Assembly (NCBI GenBank): GCA_964500895.1 | Contig: CAZCQP010000052.1 | Location: 1-17,792, forward strand | Length of the DNA stretch: 17,792 nt | Direction: 5' to 3' | DNA from: CAZCQP01 sp964500895 | Lineage (GTDB): Bacteria > Bacillota > Clostridia > Lachnospirales > JAISER01 | Part shown: positions 5,521 through 13,944 of the stretch, in pieces | How positions within the stretch are numbered: the first letter of the stretch is position 1 | Layout: each line of letters opens with the position of its first letter | Notes under the pieces: model-generated | What the model was told of the DNA's origin: nothing | The model's database searches: none | What the model saw: only the letters and a program-made list of their open reading frames with translations | Program-made: the position numbers and the translations under genes

Positions 5521-5549
5521 AGTATATAACTAATAACTAAATATGTCAA
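5521..5549 (-). promoter_or_regulatory. Near-consensus promoter of the MttB-family gene
   Basis: Minus strand: -35 TTGACA (5549-5544), 17-bp spacer, -10 TATACT (5526-5521), 11 of 12 bases to sigma-A consensus. The spacer contains the direct repeat TTAGTTATTAGTTA. The leader is about 40 nt. Such strength suggests high expression or control by a repressor. Confidence 0.85.
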
Positions 5550-5605
5550 GTGTGTGGTGGATTTCATTGGATTCAATTCTCATTTCGCTTGTTGTGTATA
5601 GCTGT

Positions 5606-6457
5606 TTATTTCAGTGAGGACTTTTGCCCCATAGATTGCCTTAAATATAGGATTAAAACAAGGATAAACGAAACGGTTTGCGCAATGGTAATGCGCAGCG
5701 CTTGCATCTCATCTGCCCCGGAAATGGTGACCACATGCAGAAGGTTTATGATGGTGTTGTTAAAAAAGTGGTCGGCCATGGGCATCCAAAGGGAACCCGA
5801 AAGCTTTGCCAACAAGCAAAACTTAAACCCTGTGATGCCTGTGGTAAGAATGAGCACCAGCCCATACATCACTGCCCCAGGGCCACTCATTTCTCCGTCC
5901 AGGAAGTTTCGCAAAGGCGCCATGACGTGCCAGGCACCAAACAATAAAGAAGAAAACAAGGCCGCTTTCATGAAGGAAACCTTGGCTTCCGAAAGCCTTA
6001 TAAACAGCCCTCGAAAAATGCCCTCCTCCATAACCACATTAATCATATTACCAACGATACATATGATAAAAAAGATCAGTCCGGTTTGCATCCCTTGGTT
6101 GCCGTCAATGGCATAACTGGTGACGTACATGCGAAAAACTGGGTTGTTTCCATTGGATGCTTGCATGAAAAATTCTGTACCATAAGCCAACACAAAAACA
6201 CCGAAGCCCAGCAGTAAGCCATACAAAGCATACTTCAGCGCATGTTGGTTGCGAAAACCAATATCCTTCCATTTGAGCGACAAATGCTGCACAGCCCATG
6301 CCAAAATGCCGATGCCCACCAGCTTATGTAGAAAAGCCTCGCCGAATATGCTCTGGTCGGTACGGAGCAGCATGTATTCAATAATTCTGAAAATAAAACA
6401 AAGGAAATAGATGAAAAACATGCATTGAAAAGGATGTGCTTTCGTAAATGCTTTCAT
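5606..6457 (-). CDS. CPBP family intramembrane glutamic endopeptidase
   Basis: Membrane protease of the CPBP (Abi/Rce1-like) family. It has 283 aa and several hydrophobic helices: about 12-31, 45-57, 76-93, 126-143, 165-180, 198-218 and a C-terminal one near 258-272. The four conserved motifs are present: EEGIFRG (Glu144, Glu145, Arg149), FGAWH (Phe173, His177) and HFFNN (His230, Asn234). The start has AGAGGTG about 6 nt upstream. Family members process prenylated proteins, mature bacteriocin-type peptides or give self-immunity. No peptide or bacteriocin gene is seen beside it, so the substrate is unknown. It follows the tRNA-Thr on the same strand but is separated from it by a terminator. 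No clear promoter of its own was found in 6458-6562. Confidence 0.9.
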   Translation of the reverse strand: MKAFTKAHPFQCMFFIYFLCFIFRIIEYMLLRTDQSIFGEAFLHKLVGIGILAWAVQHLSLKWKDIGFRNQHALKYALYGLLLGFGVFVLAYGTEFFMQASNGNNPVFRMYVTSYAIDGNQGMQTGLIFFIICIVGNMINVVMEEGIFRGLFIRLSEAKVSFMKAALFSSLLFGAWHVMAPLRNFLDGEMSGPGAVMYGLVLILTTGITGFKFCLLAKLSGSLWMPMADHFFNNTIINLLHVVTISGADEMQALRITIAQTVSFILVLILYLRQSMGQKSSLK

Positions 6458-6562
6458 AAGACACCTCTTTTAAATGATAATTGATGTGGGGACCTGTTCA
6501 CTCCGCGGCGTTCGCCGAATATGCAAGCAAGCTTGCTATCCGCCTCACTGCTTTGCGAGAAT

Positions 6563-6597
6563 AAAAAAACAAGGTTCCTGATGCGCCAGAAGCCTTG
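6563..6597 (-). terminator. Terminator downstream of tRNA-Thr
   Basis: Minus strand CAAGG...CCTTG stem, extended inward by TTC/GAA and TG/CA, followed by seven T's. It starts about 10 nt past the tRNA. Confidence 0.75.
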
Positions 6598-6607
6598 ATG
6601 TTTCATA

Positions 6608-6681
6608 AGCTGAAGATGGGACTCGAACCCACGAACCTGCTGATTACGAATCAGCTGCTCTACCAACTGAGCTACTTCAGC
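6608..6681 (-). tRNA. tRNA-Thr (anticodon CGT)
   Basis: Cloverleaf read on the minus strand: acceptor GCTGAAG/CTTCAGC, D-arm GCTC/GAGC, anticodon arm GCTGA-TTCGTAA-TCAGC with anticodon CGT, T-arm GTGGG-TTCGAGT-CCCAT, discriminator T. The 3' CCA is not encoded (next bases TAT), so it must be added after transcription. It reads ACG codons. Confidence 0.95.
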
Positions 6682-6695
6682 ATTTTTCTTCAAAT

Positions 6696-6724
6696 ATGCT
6701 ATCATAGCAGGTGAAATTTGTCAA
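6696..6724 (-). promoter_or_regulatory. Promoter of tRNA-Thr
   Basis: Minus strand: -35 TTGACA (6724-6719), 17-bp spacer, -10 TAGCAT (6701-6696). The predicted start near 6688 leaves a leader of about 7 nt before the mature tRNA. Confidence 0.75.
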
Positions 6725-6777
6725 GAGCCATGTGCGCAAAAATGCCGGTAAAAGCGCCGCCGGGCAACACCAAAGCC

Positions 6778-6806
6778 TTGACCGAACGACCGTAACCATG
6801 TATAGT
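6778..6806 (+). promoter_or_regulatory. Promoter of feoAB
   Basis: -35 TTGACC (6778-6783), 17-bp spacer, -10 TATAGT (6801-6806), about 50 bp before the feoA start. It is divergent from the tRNA-Thr promoter. I looked for a Fur or DtxR-type palindrome around it and saw none that was convincing. Confidence 0.75.
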
Positions 6807-6854
6807 ATTATTGTGCTAAACCCACAACTACCTTGGCACTTGATTGGAGGAACT

Positions 6855-7085
6855 ATGACATTAAAAGCATTAGGGGTAGGCAAAAGCGGCCGGGTTTTAT
6901 CGGTTGGCGGCACGGGTGCATTGCGCCGCCATCTTTTAGATATGGGCATTACCCCAAACACCCTTGTTACAGTGAAAAAAACCGCCCCTATGGGTGACCC
7001 GATAGAAATTAAACTAAGGGGCTACGTGCTCACCCTGCGTCTGGAAGATGCGGAAAAAATCACTGTAGAGGAGGTTTCGCCGTGA
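6855..7085 (+). CDS. feoA: FeoA, ferrous iron transport accessory protein
   Basis: Small cytoplasmic SH3-like protein of 76 aa that supports FeoB-mediated Fe(II) uptake. It shows the usual FeoA pattern: a basic, Gly-rich start (ALGVGKSGRVLSVGG), LRRHLLDMGITPNTLVTV, APMGDPIEIKLRGYVLTLR and an acidic end (EDAEKITVEE). The start at 6855 is chosen because TTGGAGGAACT gives a strong ribosome site 5-6 nt upstream. The frame is open back to 6711, but that stretch contains the promoter. It overlaps feoB by four bases (GTGA), which implies translational coupling. Confidence 0.95.
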   Translation: MTLKALGVGKSGRVLSVGGTGALRRHLLDMGITPNTLVTVKKTAPMGDPIEIKLRGYVLTLRLEDAEKITVEEVSP

Positions 7086-9085
7086 TTTTTGCATTAGTTG
7101 GAAACCAAAACTGCGGCAAAACCACCTTATTTAACCAAATAACCGGCTCTAACCAGCATGTGGGCAATTTCCCTGGGGTGACGGTGGACCAAACAAGTGG
7201 GCAACTCATTGGCCACCCGGGTGTCACCGTGGTGGACTTGCCAGGCATTTATTCATTAAGCCCCTACACCAGTGACGAAATGGTCACCCGCCAATTTTTA
7301 CTACAGGAAAAGCCTCATGGCATTATAAATATTATTGACGCTACCAATATTGAGCGAAACTTGTACTTAACGCTGCAACTGGCAGAATTGGATGTTCCCA
7401 TGGTGTTGGCGCTCAACATGATGGATGAATTTTACGGCAACGGGGGCAGCCTTCAAGTTGAGGGGCTAGCCAAGGGGCTGGGCTTTCCGGTGGTGCCCAT
7501 TAGCGCTGCCAAAAATGAAGGCGTTGATGAATTAGTGGCCACGGCCATTGAAACAGTGAGCAAAAACATAAAGCCCCGCCGCATAGACTTTTGCGCTGGG
7601 CCCACCCACCGTTGTCTCCATGCCATTGCCCATATGATTGAGGACCATGCCAAGAGAATCGGCATTCCCATGCGGTTTGCGGCCACCAAACTGGTGGAAG
7701 GGGACGAACCCATTCTGGAAGCCTTGCAGCTAAGCGAAAATGAAAAGGAAACACTGGCTCACTGCATTAAAGAAATGGAAGCGGATTTAAACACAGACCA
7801 TGAAGCGGCGCTGGCTGATATGCGCTACGGCTACATTGAAAAGCTGTGCGCACAAACGGTGACAAAACCCCCGGAAAGCAAAGAAGCCATGCGCAGTGAC
7901 TCCATTGACCGGCTACTGACCCATCGGTTTTTAGGAATCCCCTTCTTTCTAGGCATTATGCTAACGGTATTCTGGCTTACCTTCGGTTTGGTTGGGCGTA
8001 TTTTAAGCGACTGGCTTACATTAGGCATCAACGCATTGTCCGGCCTGGTGGACGGCTTCATGCTCCAAGCACAAATGAATGCCGTGGCCAGAGACTTGGT
8101 GGTGCAAGGTGTTTTTGCCGGGGTTGGAGCAGTTTTAAGCTTTCTGCCCATCATTGCCACGTTGTTTTTCTTTTTGTCCCTGTTAGAAGACAGCGGTTAC
8201 ATGGCCCGTGTATCGTTTATGATGGATAAACCCCTGCGGAAGCTGGGGTTGTCCGGCAGAAGCTTTGTGCCCATGCTCATGGGTTTTGGCTGCTCTGTGC
8301 CGGCCATTATGGCCACCCGAACATTGTCTGGCCAGCGGGATAAGCGCATGACCGTGATGCTCATTCCCTTTATGAGTTGTAGCGCCAAGCTGCCCATTTA
8401 CGCCCTACTTTCGGCGGCATTTTTCCCAAAATATGCCCCATTGGTAATGTTGGCTTTATATGTCACCGGCATTGTGGGGGGAATCGTTACAGGGTTGTTG
8501 TTTAACAACACCTTATTTAAAGGCAACCCCATGCCCTTTATTTTGGAACTGCCAAACTACCGCATTCCCTCCGCCAAAAGCGTTTGCCTTTTGGTATGGA
8601 GCAAAGCCAAAGACTTTTTACAGCGGGCGTTCACCCTTATTTTCACGGCAACGCTTATCATTTGGTTTTTAGAAACCTTTGATTTTAGGCTTAACCTTGC
8701 TTCAGATGCTGGCACCAGTATGCTGGCGGTGCTGGGTTCTAAATTTAGCCTGCTATTTGAGCCCTTGGGTTTTGGCAACTGGAAAGCAGTGACGGCGCTG
8801 ATCTGCGGTTTTATGTCTAAAGAAGCGGTGGTGAGTACATTAGCCGTACTCACAGGTGCTACTGTGGACCAACTGCCAAACGCTTTATGGACCATCTTCA
8901 CACCGTTAAGCGTGGTCAGCTTTTTGGTGTTTACCCTGTTGTACACCCCTTGCATAGCGGCCATTGCTGCTGCAAAACGGGAGCTGGGCACCAAATGGGC
9001 ATTGGCTGTGGTGGTGTTCCAACTTGGCATCGCCTGGCTGGCAGCGTTTGTGGTTTATCAGCTGGGAAGCATTCTTTTTAAGTAA
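7082..9085 (+). CDS. feoB: FeoB, GTP-dependent ferrous iron transporter
   Basis: Inner-membrane Fe(II) importer of 667 aa. The N-terminal G domain has G1 GNQNCGKT (residues 7-14), the switch Thr in FPGVTVD (30-36), G3 DLPG (52-55), G4 NMMD (112-115) and a G5-like SAAKNEG. A helical spacer follows to about residue 275. The membrane part carries both Gate motifs, GFGCSVPAIMATRTL and SCSAKLPIYALL, each with the cysteine often seen there. It is shorter than gamma-proteobacterial FeoB (about 770 aa) but normal for Firmicutes. The start is GTG, overlapping the feoA stop and preceded by GAGGAGG. No feoC follows; the operon ends at a strong terminator. Confidence 0.97.
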   Translation: MIFALVGNQNCGKTTLFNQITGSNQHVGNFPGVTVDQTSGQLIGHPGVTVVDLPGIYSLSPYTSDEMVTRQFLLQEKPHGIINIIDATNIERNLYLTLQLAELDVPMVLALNMMDEFYGNGGSLQVEGLAKGLGFPVVPISAAKNEGVDELVATAIETVSKNIKPRRIDFCAGPTHRCLHAIAHMIEDHAKRIGIPMRFAATKLVEGDEPILEALQLSENEKETLAHCIKEMEADLNTDHEAALADMRYGYIEKLCAQTVTKPPESKEAMRSDSIDRLLTHRFLGIPFFLGIMLTVFWLTFGLVGRILSDWLTLGINALSGLVDGFMLQAQMNAVARDLVVQGVFAGVGAVLSFLPIIATLFFFLSLLEDSGYMARVSFMMDKPLRKLGLSGRSFVPMLMGFGCSVPAIMATRTLSGQRDKRMTVMLIPFMSCSAKLPIYALLSAAFFPKYAPLVMLALYVTGIVGGIVTGLLFNNTLFKGNPMPFILELPNYRIPSAKSVCLLVWSKAKDFLQRAFTLIFTATLIIWFLETFDFRLNLASDAGTSMLAVLGSKFSLLFEPLGFGNWKAVTALICGFMSKEAVVSTLAVLTGATVDQLPNALWTIFTPLSVVSFLVFTLLYTPCIAAIAAAKRELGTKWALAVVVFQLGIAWLAAFVVYQLGSILFK

Positions 9086-9091
9086 CAAAAG

Positions 9092-9133
9092 GGCTGTATC
9101 AAATGATTGCCTCGTTTGATACAGCCTTTTTTT
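9092..9133. terminator. Bidirectional terminator shared by feoB and dnaB
   Basis: GGCTGTATCAAA (9092-9103), 11-nt loop, TTTGATACAGCC (9115-9126), then seven T's on the plus strand. On the minus strand the same perfect 12-bp stem is followed by CTTTTGTT. The dnaB stop codon (9134-9132) lies within the plus-strand T-run, so the two converging genes end back to back. Confidence 0.9.
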
Positions 9134-10469
9134 ATGGCATGTCGGATATTTCGGCACTAACAAACTTGGTGTACTGCCCAAGCCACGTGAGCATCACAGT
9201 GCCTGTGGGGCCGTTACGCTGCTTGGCAATGATCAGTTCCGCCATGTTTTTTTGGTCTGTGTCCGGGTTGTAGTATTCGTCCCTGTACAGGAAAGTTACC
9301 AAGTCTGCATCCTGCTCAATGGCGCCGGATTCACGCAAGTCCGAAAGCATGGGCCGGTGGTCTGCCCGTTTTTCAGCAGCACGGCTCAACTGAGACAAAG
9401 CAATAACCGGCACGTTCATTTCTCTGGCCAGTGCTTTTAATCCCCGGGAAATATCGGAAATTTCCTGCTGCCGTGAATCGGTTCTTGCACTGCCGCTCAT
9501 CAGCTGCAAGTAGTCAATAAGAATTAAATCCAGCCCTTTTTCCAGTTTAAGACGGCGGCATTTGGCCCGCATTTCCGTAACGGAAATGCCTGGAGTGTCG
9601 TCTATGTACAAAGGCGCTTGAGACAACGGTGCCATAGCCTCAATGATTTTTTCCCAGTCCTCATCCTCTAAATTCCCGGAACGCAGTTTTTGGGCATCCA
9701 GCATGGCTTCTGCACACAACAAACGGTTCACCAGCTGTTCCTTGGACATTTCCAAGCTGAAAATGGCGGTGGACTTTTGCAACCGCAGCGCCACATGCTG
9801 GGCAATGTTTAAGGCAAAAGCCGTTTTACCCATGGAAGGACGGGCGGCAATTAAAATTAAGTCCGACGGTTGCAGGCCGGTGGTTTTATAGTCAAAGTCT
9901 GTAAAGCCGGTGGCCAGGCCCGTTAACTTGGCCTTGGACAAATACACCTGCTCAATTTTATTCACAGACTCCACCAGAATGTCATGAATATGAACAAACA
10001 TCTGGGTGTTGCGGTTTTGGGCAATGTCAAAAATAGACGTTTCCGCATGTTCTAAAATGGCTTCCACGCTGTTTTGCCCTTCGTAGCTTTCGTTGGAGAT
10101 TGTAGCGGCGGCCTTAATCAGCTTGCGCAAAAGAGACTTTTGCTCAATGATTTTGGCGTAGTGTTTAATATGGGCAGAGGTATAGTACCCCCCAGCCAAA
10201 GCCGTTATGGCAGCCACGCCCCCAATTTGGTCCAGCACCCCCTGCTCTGCCAGCTTATTTTTTAAAGTAACGGCATCCACAGGTTCGTTTTGCATAAACA
10301 GCGCCACCATGGCGTCAAAAATAACACCGTTGGCGGGCTGGTAAAAATCTGACCCTTTGAGAGACTCATAGGCGGTGGACACAGCCTCCCGGTCGAACAG
10401 CATACTGCTTAAAACCGCCTGTTCCGCCTCATTATCGTTGGGCGGTATGCGGCTTATAAATTCTTCCAT
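9132..10469 (-). CDS. dnaB: Replicative DNA helicase DnaB
   Basis: Hexameric 5'-3' helicase of the replication fork (DnaC in Bacillus naming). It has 445 aa, full length for the family. The N-terminal domain starts PPNDNEAEQAVLSSML (residues 9-24) and the RecA-like domain carries Walker A ARPSMGKT (209-216), EMS(K/R)EQL (240-246) and Walker B LILIDYLQLM (315-324, Asp319). RxSGxIEQDAD near 380-390 is the usual arginine-finger region. No intein is present. It follows rplI by 18 bp in the conserved rplI-dnaB order, and its transcript ends at the terminator shared with feoB. Confidence 0.97.
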   Translation of the reverse strand: MEEFISRIPPNDNEAEQAVLSSMLFDREAVSTAYESLKGSDFYQPANGVIFDAMVALFMQNEPVDAVTLKNKLAEQGVLDQIGGVAAITALAGGYYTSAHIKHYAKIIEQKSLLRKLIKAAATISNESYEGQNSVEAILEHAETSIFDIAQNRNTQMFVHIHDILVESVNKIEQVYLSKAKLTGLATGFTDFDYKTTGLQPSDLILIAARPSMGKTAFALNIAQHVALRLQKSTAIFSLEMSKEQLVNRLLCAEAMLDAQKLRSGNLEDEDWEKIIEAMAPLSQAPLYIDDTPGISVTEMRAKCRRLKLEKGLDLILIDYLQLMSGSARTDSRQQEISDISRGLKALAREMNVPVIALSQLSRAAEKRADHRPMLSDLRESGAIEQDADLVTFLYRDEYYNPDTDQKNMAELIIAKQRNGPTGTVMLTWLGQYTKFVSAEISDMP

Positions 10470-10487
10470 GTCTCTCTTCTGCTCCTG

Positions 10488-10940
10488 TTACGCTAAAATG
10501 TCTTTAATTTCAACTTTAAGCTTGGCCGTCACCTGTGGATGCAGCTTCACTTCCACAGTTTGCAAGCCAATGGCTTTAATCACTTCCGGCAATACAATTT
10601 TTTTCTTGTCTATCACCAGGCCCGTTTGTTCTTCCAAAGCCGCTGCAATTTCTTTGTTGGTAACAGAGCCAAAAAGCTTGCCGTTGTCCCCGGTTTTCAC
10701 GGGAATAGAAACCACTTTTTCCTGCAAATCTTTTTCCAGCTTTTGTGCCTGCTCCAGCTCTTTTTGCTGTTTGTTGGCCTGTGATTTTTGCTTGGCTTCC
10801 AATTCGTTTAAGTTGGACTTGGTGGCTTCCACTGCCAGCTTTTTGGGCAATAAATAGTTACGGGCATGGCCGTCGCTGGCGTTAATCATTTGGCCTTTTT
10901 TGCCTACACCTTTAATGTCTTCTAATAAAATAACTTTCAT
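10488..10940 (-). CDS. rplI: 50S ribosomal protein L9
   Basis: Large-subunit protein at the L1 stalk base. Its 150 aa is the usual length, with the N-terminal 23S-binding motif MKVILLEDIKGVGKKGQ and GHARNYLLPKKLA, a long charged connecting helix (about 42-75), and a C-terminal domain from about 80. The ATG overlaps the gdpP stop by four bases (ATGA) and its ribosome site GGAGGG lies within the last codons of gdpP, so the two are translationally coupled. Confidence 0.97.
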   Translation of the reverse strand: MKVILLEDIKGVGKKGQMINASDGHARNYLLPKKLAVEATKSNLNELEAKQKSQANKQQKELEQAQKLEKDLQEKVVSIPVKTGDNGKLFGSVTNKEIAAALEEQTGLVIDKKKIVLPEVIKAIGLQTVEVKLHPQVTAKLKVEIKDILA

Positions 10941-12799
10941 TGTTTTCCCTCCGTTACAGATAGTATGGCTTGTTTCAGCTGCTCTTTTGCTTCTTCTATG
11001 CTCACATCTGTGAGTTGAGCCCCGGCCACGGTTTGATGTCCGCCGCCACCCATTTTTTCCATAATCAGCTGTACGTTTACATCAAACAAGCTGCGGGCAC
11101 TGATGAGCACGGCATCTTCCCCTTCGCACAACACAAAAGAGGCTTTTATGCCCGATATGTTTAAAAGCTCATCGGCTGCCTGGGCTGTGGTAAGCTGCGG
11201 GTTTTCCGTGTCTGGAGAACAAACACTGATGGCCATGTCGTCATTAAACACTTCGGCTTCGTTCACAATGGAGGATTTGGCCTTGTAAGACGCTAAATCA
11301 TACTGGAACAGCAGCCGTACACGTATGCTGTCCGCCCCGTTTCGCCGCAGGTATGCGGCGGCTTCAAAGGTCTTTGCCCCGGTTTTAAAGGCAAAGTTTT
11401 TGGTGTCTACCGTAATGCCGGCTAGCAAAGCATCCGCTTCCGCCGCTTGAAGCTTTACCCCGGAAATATACTGTATCATTTCTGTCACCAATTCGCAAGT
11501 GGATGAAGCGTAAGGCTCATGATACGTTAAAACGGCGTTGGTGATAAACTCCGTGGCTTTCCGGTGATGGTCAAATACCACCGTTTTATTGGCTTTTTCA
11601 AATACGGCCGGGCATTCCAAAATGCTGGGCCGGTGGGTATCCACCACCACCAGCAACGTACCTTCGGCCATATGGCCAATGGCTTGATCTGTGGTAATAA
11701 ATGCATATTCCCGGTATTCTTTCAGCTCCATCAACCGCTGGTGCAACAACTGAATGCTTGGTGTCACCGTGTTCAGAACAATGTTGCAAGGCTTGCCTAA
11801 GGATTTAACAATGTTATAAACCCCTATGGCAGCACCCAGGCAGTCCAAATCCGGGGTACGGTGGCCCATGATGATGACATTGGTGGCTTCGTCAATCAGT
11901 TCTTTTAGGGCATAGGCTTTTACTCTGGCACGCACCCGGCTGTTGTAGCCCACTTCCCCAGATGTTCCCCCGTAAAACAAGTATTTATCTGCCGTTTTAA
12001 TGAGCACCTGGTCGCCCCCCCGGCCTAGCGCCAAGTCCATGGCCGCCCGGGCATCTGCCAGGTCTTCGCTTAAAGATTTACCGTTTAAACCTACCCCAAT
12101 GCTTAGGGTAACGGGAATTTTGTTGCCCATATCCAGCGCCCGCACTTGAGCCAGTATGTCAAACTTCTTTGCCTTCATGTATTCCAGCTTATCCATGTCG
12201 AACAGGAAAATATATTTATCCCCATCAATCTTTTTAATAATGCCCCCCACCTGCTGGGCCAGGGCATTCAGCTTGCGGTCTATGGCGGCCACAAGCAGCG
12301 GAAAGCGCACTTCTTCCATGGTGTCCATCACTTCATCGTAGTTATCAATGAACACCAAGCTCACCACAGTTTTGCCGCTTCCCCCGTGGCAGGATTCTTC
12401 CCCTTCAACAAAACACACCAGGGTGTAGGCTGTGCCGTCTGCCGGGTCTGCAATGCGGCTGACGGTTATTTGATAGGGTTTGTTGTTAATGGCAATAATG
12501 GATTCACAATTGCCGGTGTATAACCCGGGGATGAGGGCCTCCAAAGTGTCCGCTTCCGTGGGCAGAAGCCCTTTCAGCCGTTGACTGCACGTTACAATGG
12601 TTCCTTCTTGCAGCAAGGCATACATAAAAGGCAATTGCTCCAGCATATCTGTTAAAACGTCTGCTTGTGGCGTTCTGGGCACTTCCTTGGCTTCTTGCTC
12701 TTTAACAGAAAAATCACGTTGCCAGTTAAACAGAAAAATTGCACCAGCCACTATTGCACATAGGGGCACAATAAAAACAAGCACCGTCATTATGGGCAT
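10937..12799 (-). CDS. gdpP: GdpP-type c-di-AMP phosphodiesterase (DHH/DHHA1), with short N-terminus
   Basis: Hydrolyses cyclic di-AMP to pApA and so sets turgor, potassium uptake and beta-lactam tolerance in Firmicutes. The 620 aa consist of a membrane helix (about 4-25), a PAS-like region (about 45-135), a degenerate GGDEF (about 143-275, DGDKYIF in place of the active signature), and the DHH/DHHA1 domains. These carry HRTPDLD (313-319), DTH (387-389), DHH (410-412), VDT (464-466) and GGGGHQ (584-589), so the metal and substrate sites look intact. The start follows a perfect AGGAGG at 7 nt. Known GdpP proteins are about 650-660 aa with two membrane helices; only one is visible here. It lies 11 bp after the MazG-like gene and overlaps rplI. 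Confidence 0.95.
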   Translation of the reverse strand: MPIMTVLVFIVPLCAIVAGAIFLFNWQRDFSVKEQEAKEVPRTPQADVLTDMLEQLPFMYALLQEGTIVTCSQRLKGLLPTEADTLEALIPGLYTGNCESIIAINNKPYQITVSRIADPADGTAYTLVCFVEGEESCHGGSGKTVVSLVFIDNYDEVMDTMEEVRFPLLVAAIDRKLNALAQQVGGIIKKIDGDKYIFLFDMDKLEYMKAKKFDILAQVRALDMGNKIPVTLSIGVGLNGKSLSEDLADARAAMDLALGRGGDQVLIKTADKYLFYGGTSGEVGYNSRVRARVKAYALKELIDEATNVIIMGHRTPDLDCLGAAIGVYNIVKSLGKPCNIVLNTVTPSIQLLHQRLMELKEYREYAFITTDQAIGHMAEGTLLVVVDTHRPSILECPAVFEKANKTVVFDHHRKATEFITNAVLTYHEPYASSTCELVTEMIQYISGVKLQAAEADALLAGITVDTKNFAFKTGAKTFEAAAYLRRNGADSIRVRLLFQYDLASYKAKSSIVNEAEVFNDDMAISVCSPDTENPQLTTAQAADELLNISGIKASFVLCEGEDAVLISARSLFDVNVQLIMEKMGGGGHQTVAGAQLTDVSIEEAKEQLKQAILSVTEGKQ

Positions 12800-12810
12800 G
12801 AAAAAACCTC

Positions 12811-13119
12811 CTAACGATTTTCAATGTGTCGTAAAAGTTTTGCCTCATCATTGGCCAGCGTGTTTTTATCTTCCAGTACCAATAACCGTAGTTTGTTCCT
12901 TAAATGTTCATCCAATTCCTCACAGGAAACACCAAGCCGTTGGGCTAATGTGTATGCACCAATGACAATGTCTGCAAGCTTTTCAGCACGTTCATGCTCT
13001 CCTGCGCTGCCGTTTAAAAGGTGGCCGTGGATGGCCGTTACATCCGCCAACAACCGGTATTTTAAAGATTCAATGGCTTTAATGCCGCCTGTGATGTCAA
13101 AATTTTCAGCCCCTGGCAT
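12811..13119 (-). CDS. MazG-like family protein
   Basis: A 102-aa, mainly helical protein resembling the MazG-like proteins that Clostridia often encode upstream of gdpP/rplI. Recognisable parts are GGIKAIESLKYRLLADV (11-27) and the second helix pair RAEKLADIVIGAYTLAQRLGVS with a following LDEHLRNKLRL. True MazG enzymes remove pyrophosphate from nucleoside triphosphates using an EExxE-plus-EExxD acid set. Here the acids are sparse (Glu-Lys-Leu-Ala-Asp), so catalysis is uncertain. The start follows GAGGGAG. The gap to gdpP is 11 bp. Family call is from pattern memory and context. Confidence 0.7.
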   Translation of the reverse strand: MPGAENFDITGGIKAIESLKYRLLADVTAIHGHLLNGSAGEHERAEKLADIVIGAYTLAQRLGVSCEELDEHLRNKLRLLVLEDKNTLANDEAKLLRHIENR

Positions 13120-13175
13120 CCATCTCTCCCTCTCGTTCTTTAGAACCTATTAAGCAAACATACGGGTTCTTTACT

Positions 13176-13919
13176 CTATGCAAAATCAAAGCGTAAGGTA
13201 CACAGCAGTTGGCCGTCTTTGCTTTCATCTTTCACTAAAATCATCAATTTTTGGCTATTTTCAGGTTCACCATAGGCTTCCACCACCACAGGCGTACCCC
13301 GAAGACACTCTTTTTTATACTGGCATTGCATCCCTACAATGCGGCAATTGCCATACAGTGCATCCGGCACCGCTTCCATGGCCCACTCCACATAGGCGAT
13401 GTTGTTCACATGGTTGTTGGAATCTGTGTCCCTCCTGCCGGCAGTAAGGCGGCAGCTGTTCAGCAACAAACTGCTGGCAATGTCCGGCATATGAAAGTCT
13501 TTCTCCAAAACAGGGGGAAGCACCGGGCCGTAGCTTTCAACAATATTTTCTGGTGGCCGCACGGGGCGGCGGCGCACCGTATCCATGTACACCCAGGCCG
13601 TATTGGCCAGCAGCATGGTGTTACCGTTTGCATCCACCGCATGAAAAGCACGCTCTGCACAAATGCCCTTAAACCGGGTGGGCCATGTGTGAATGGTGAT
13701 GGTGTCGTGCCACTTGGGGTAGGCCAACACTTGCACCTGCCAATTGGTTAAAATGTAGCCTTGCTTATTTTGGGCATACCACGCCATGGGGTACGCCGTG
13801 CTTTCGGAGTGCACCAGCGAAGCTTCAATAATATGGGACATCAGGTTGGGGAAATCCACCGTCAGGTCATCCCCCACCCCTCTGTACATAATTTGTTGCG
13901 TACATGTAAAACCGTTCAT
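13176..13919 (-). CDS. Acyl-ACP thioesterase (FatA/FatB-like double hotdog)
   Basis: Predicted to release free fatty acids from acyl carrier protein. It has 247 aa, the usual size for bacterial members. The N-terminal hotdog shows WQVQVLAYPKWHDTITIHTWP (split at about residues 60-80) and the C-terminal one has the catalytic D-x-N-x-H as DSNNH (Asp166, Asn168, His170) in RRDTDSNNHVNNIAYVEW. This matches the plant enzyme pattern DxNxHVNN. Acyl-chain preference cannot be read. The start has GAAGGG about 6 nt upstream. It lies 25 bp after yigZ and about 56 bp before the MazG-like gene. That gap holds an AGAACC/GGTTCT hairpin without a T-run. Confidence 0.9.
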   Translation of the reverse strand: MNGFTCTQQIMYRGVGDDLTVDFPNLMSHIIEASLVHSESTAYPMAWYAQNKQGYILTNWQVQVLAYPKWHDTITIHTWPTRFKGICAERAFHAVDANGNTMLLANTAWVYMDTVRRRPVRPPENIVESYGPVLPPVLEKDFHMPDIASSLLLNSCRLTAGRRDTDSNNHVNNIAYVEWAMEAVPDALYGNCRIVGMQCQYKKECLRGTPVVVEAYGEPENSQKLMILVKDESKDGQLLCTLRFDFA

Positions 13920-13944
13920 ATTAACCCTTCTTTATCAATGAACC

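Noticed and set aside
6454..6705. Minus-strand frame over the tRNA and its terminator
   Set aside because: It covers the tRNA-Thr and its terminator and leader; not a gene.
6711..6854. N-terminal extension of FeoA in the open frame upstream
   Set aside because: The stretch holds the promoter, and a strong ribosome site precedes the ATG at 6855, giving the normal FeoA length.
6778..6854. Fur or DtxR box upstream of feoAB
   Set aside because: Expected on biological grounds, but no palindrome close to either consensus is visible.
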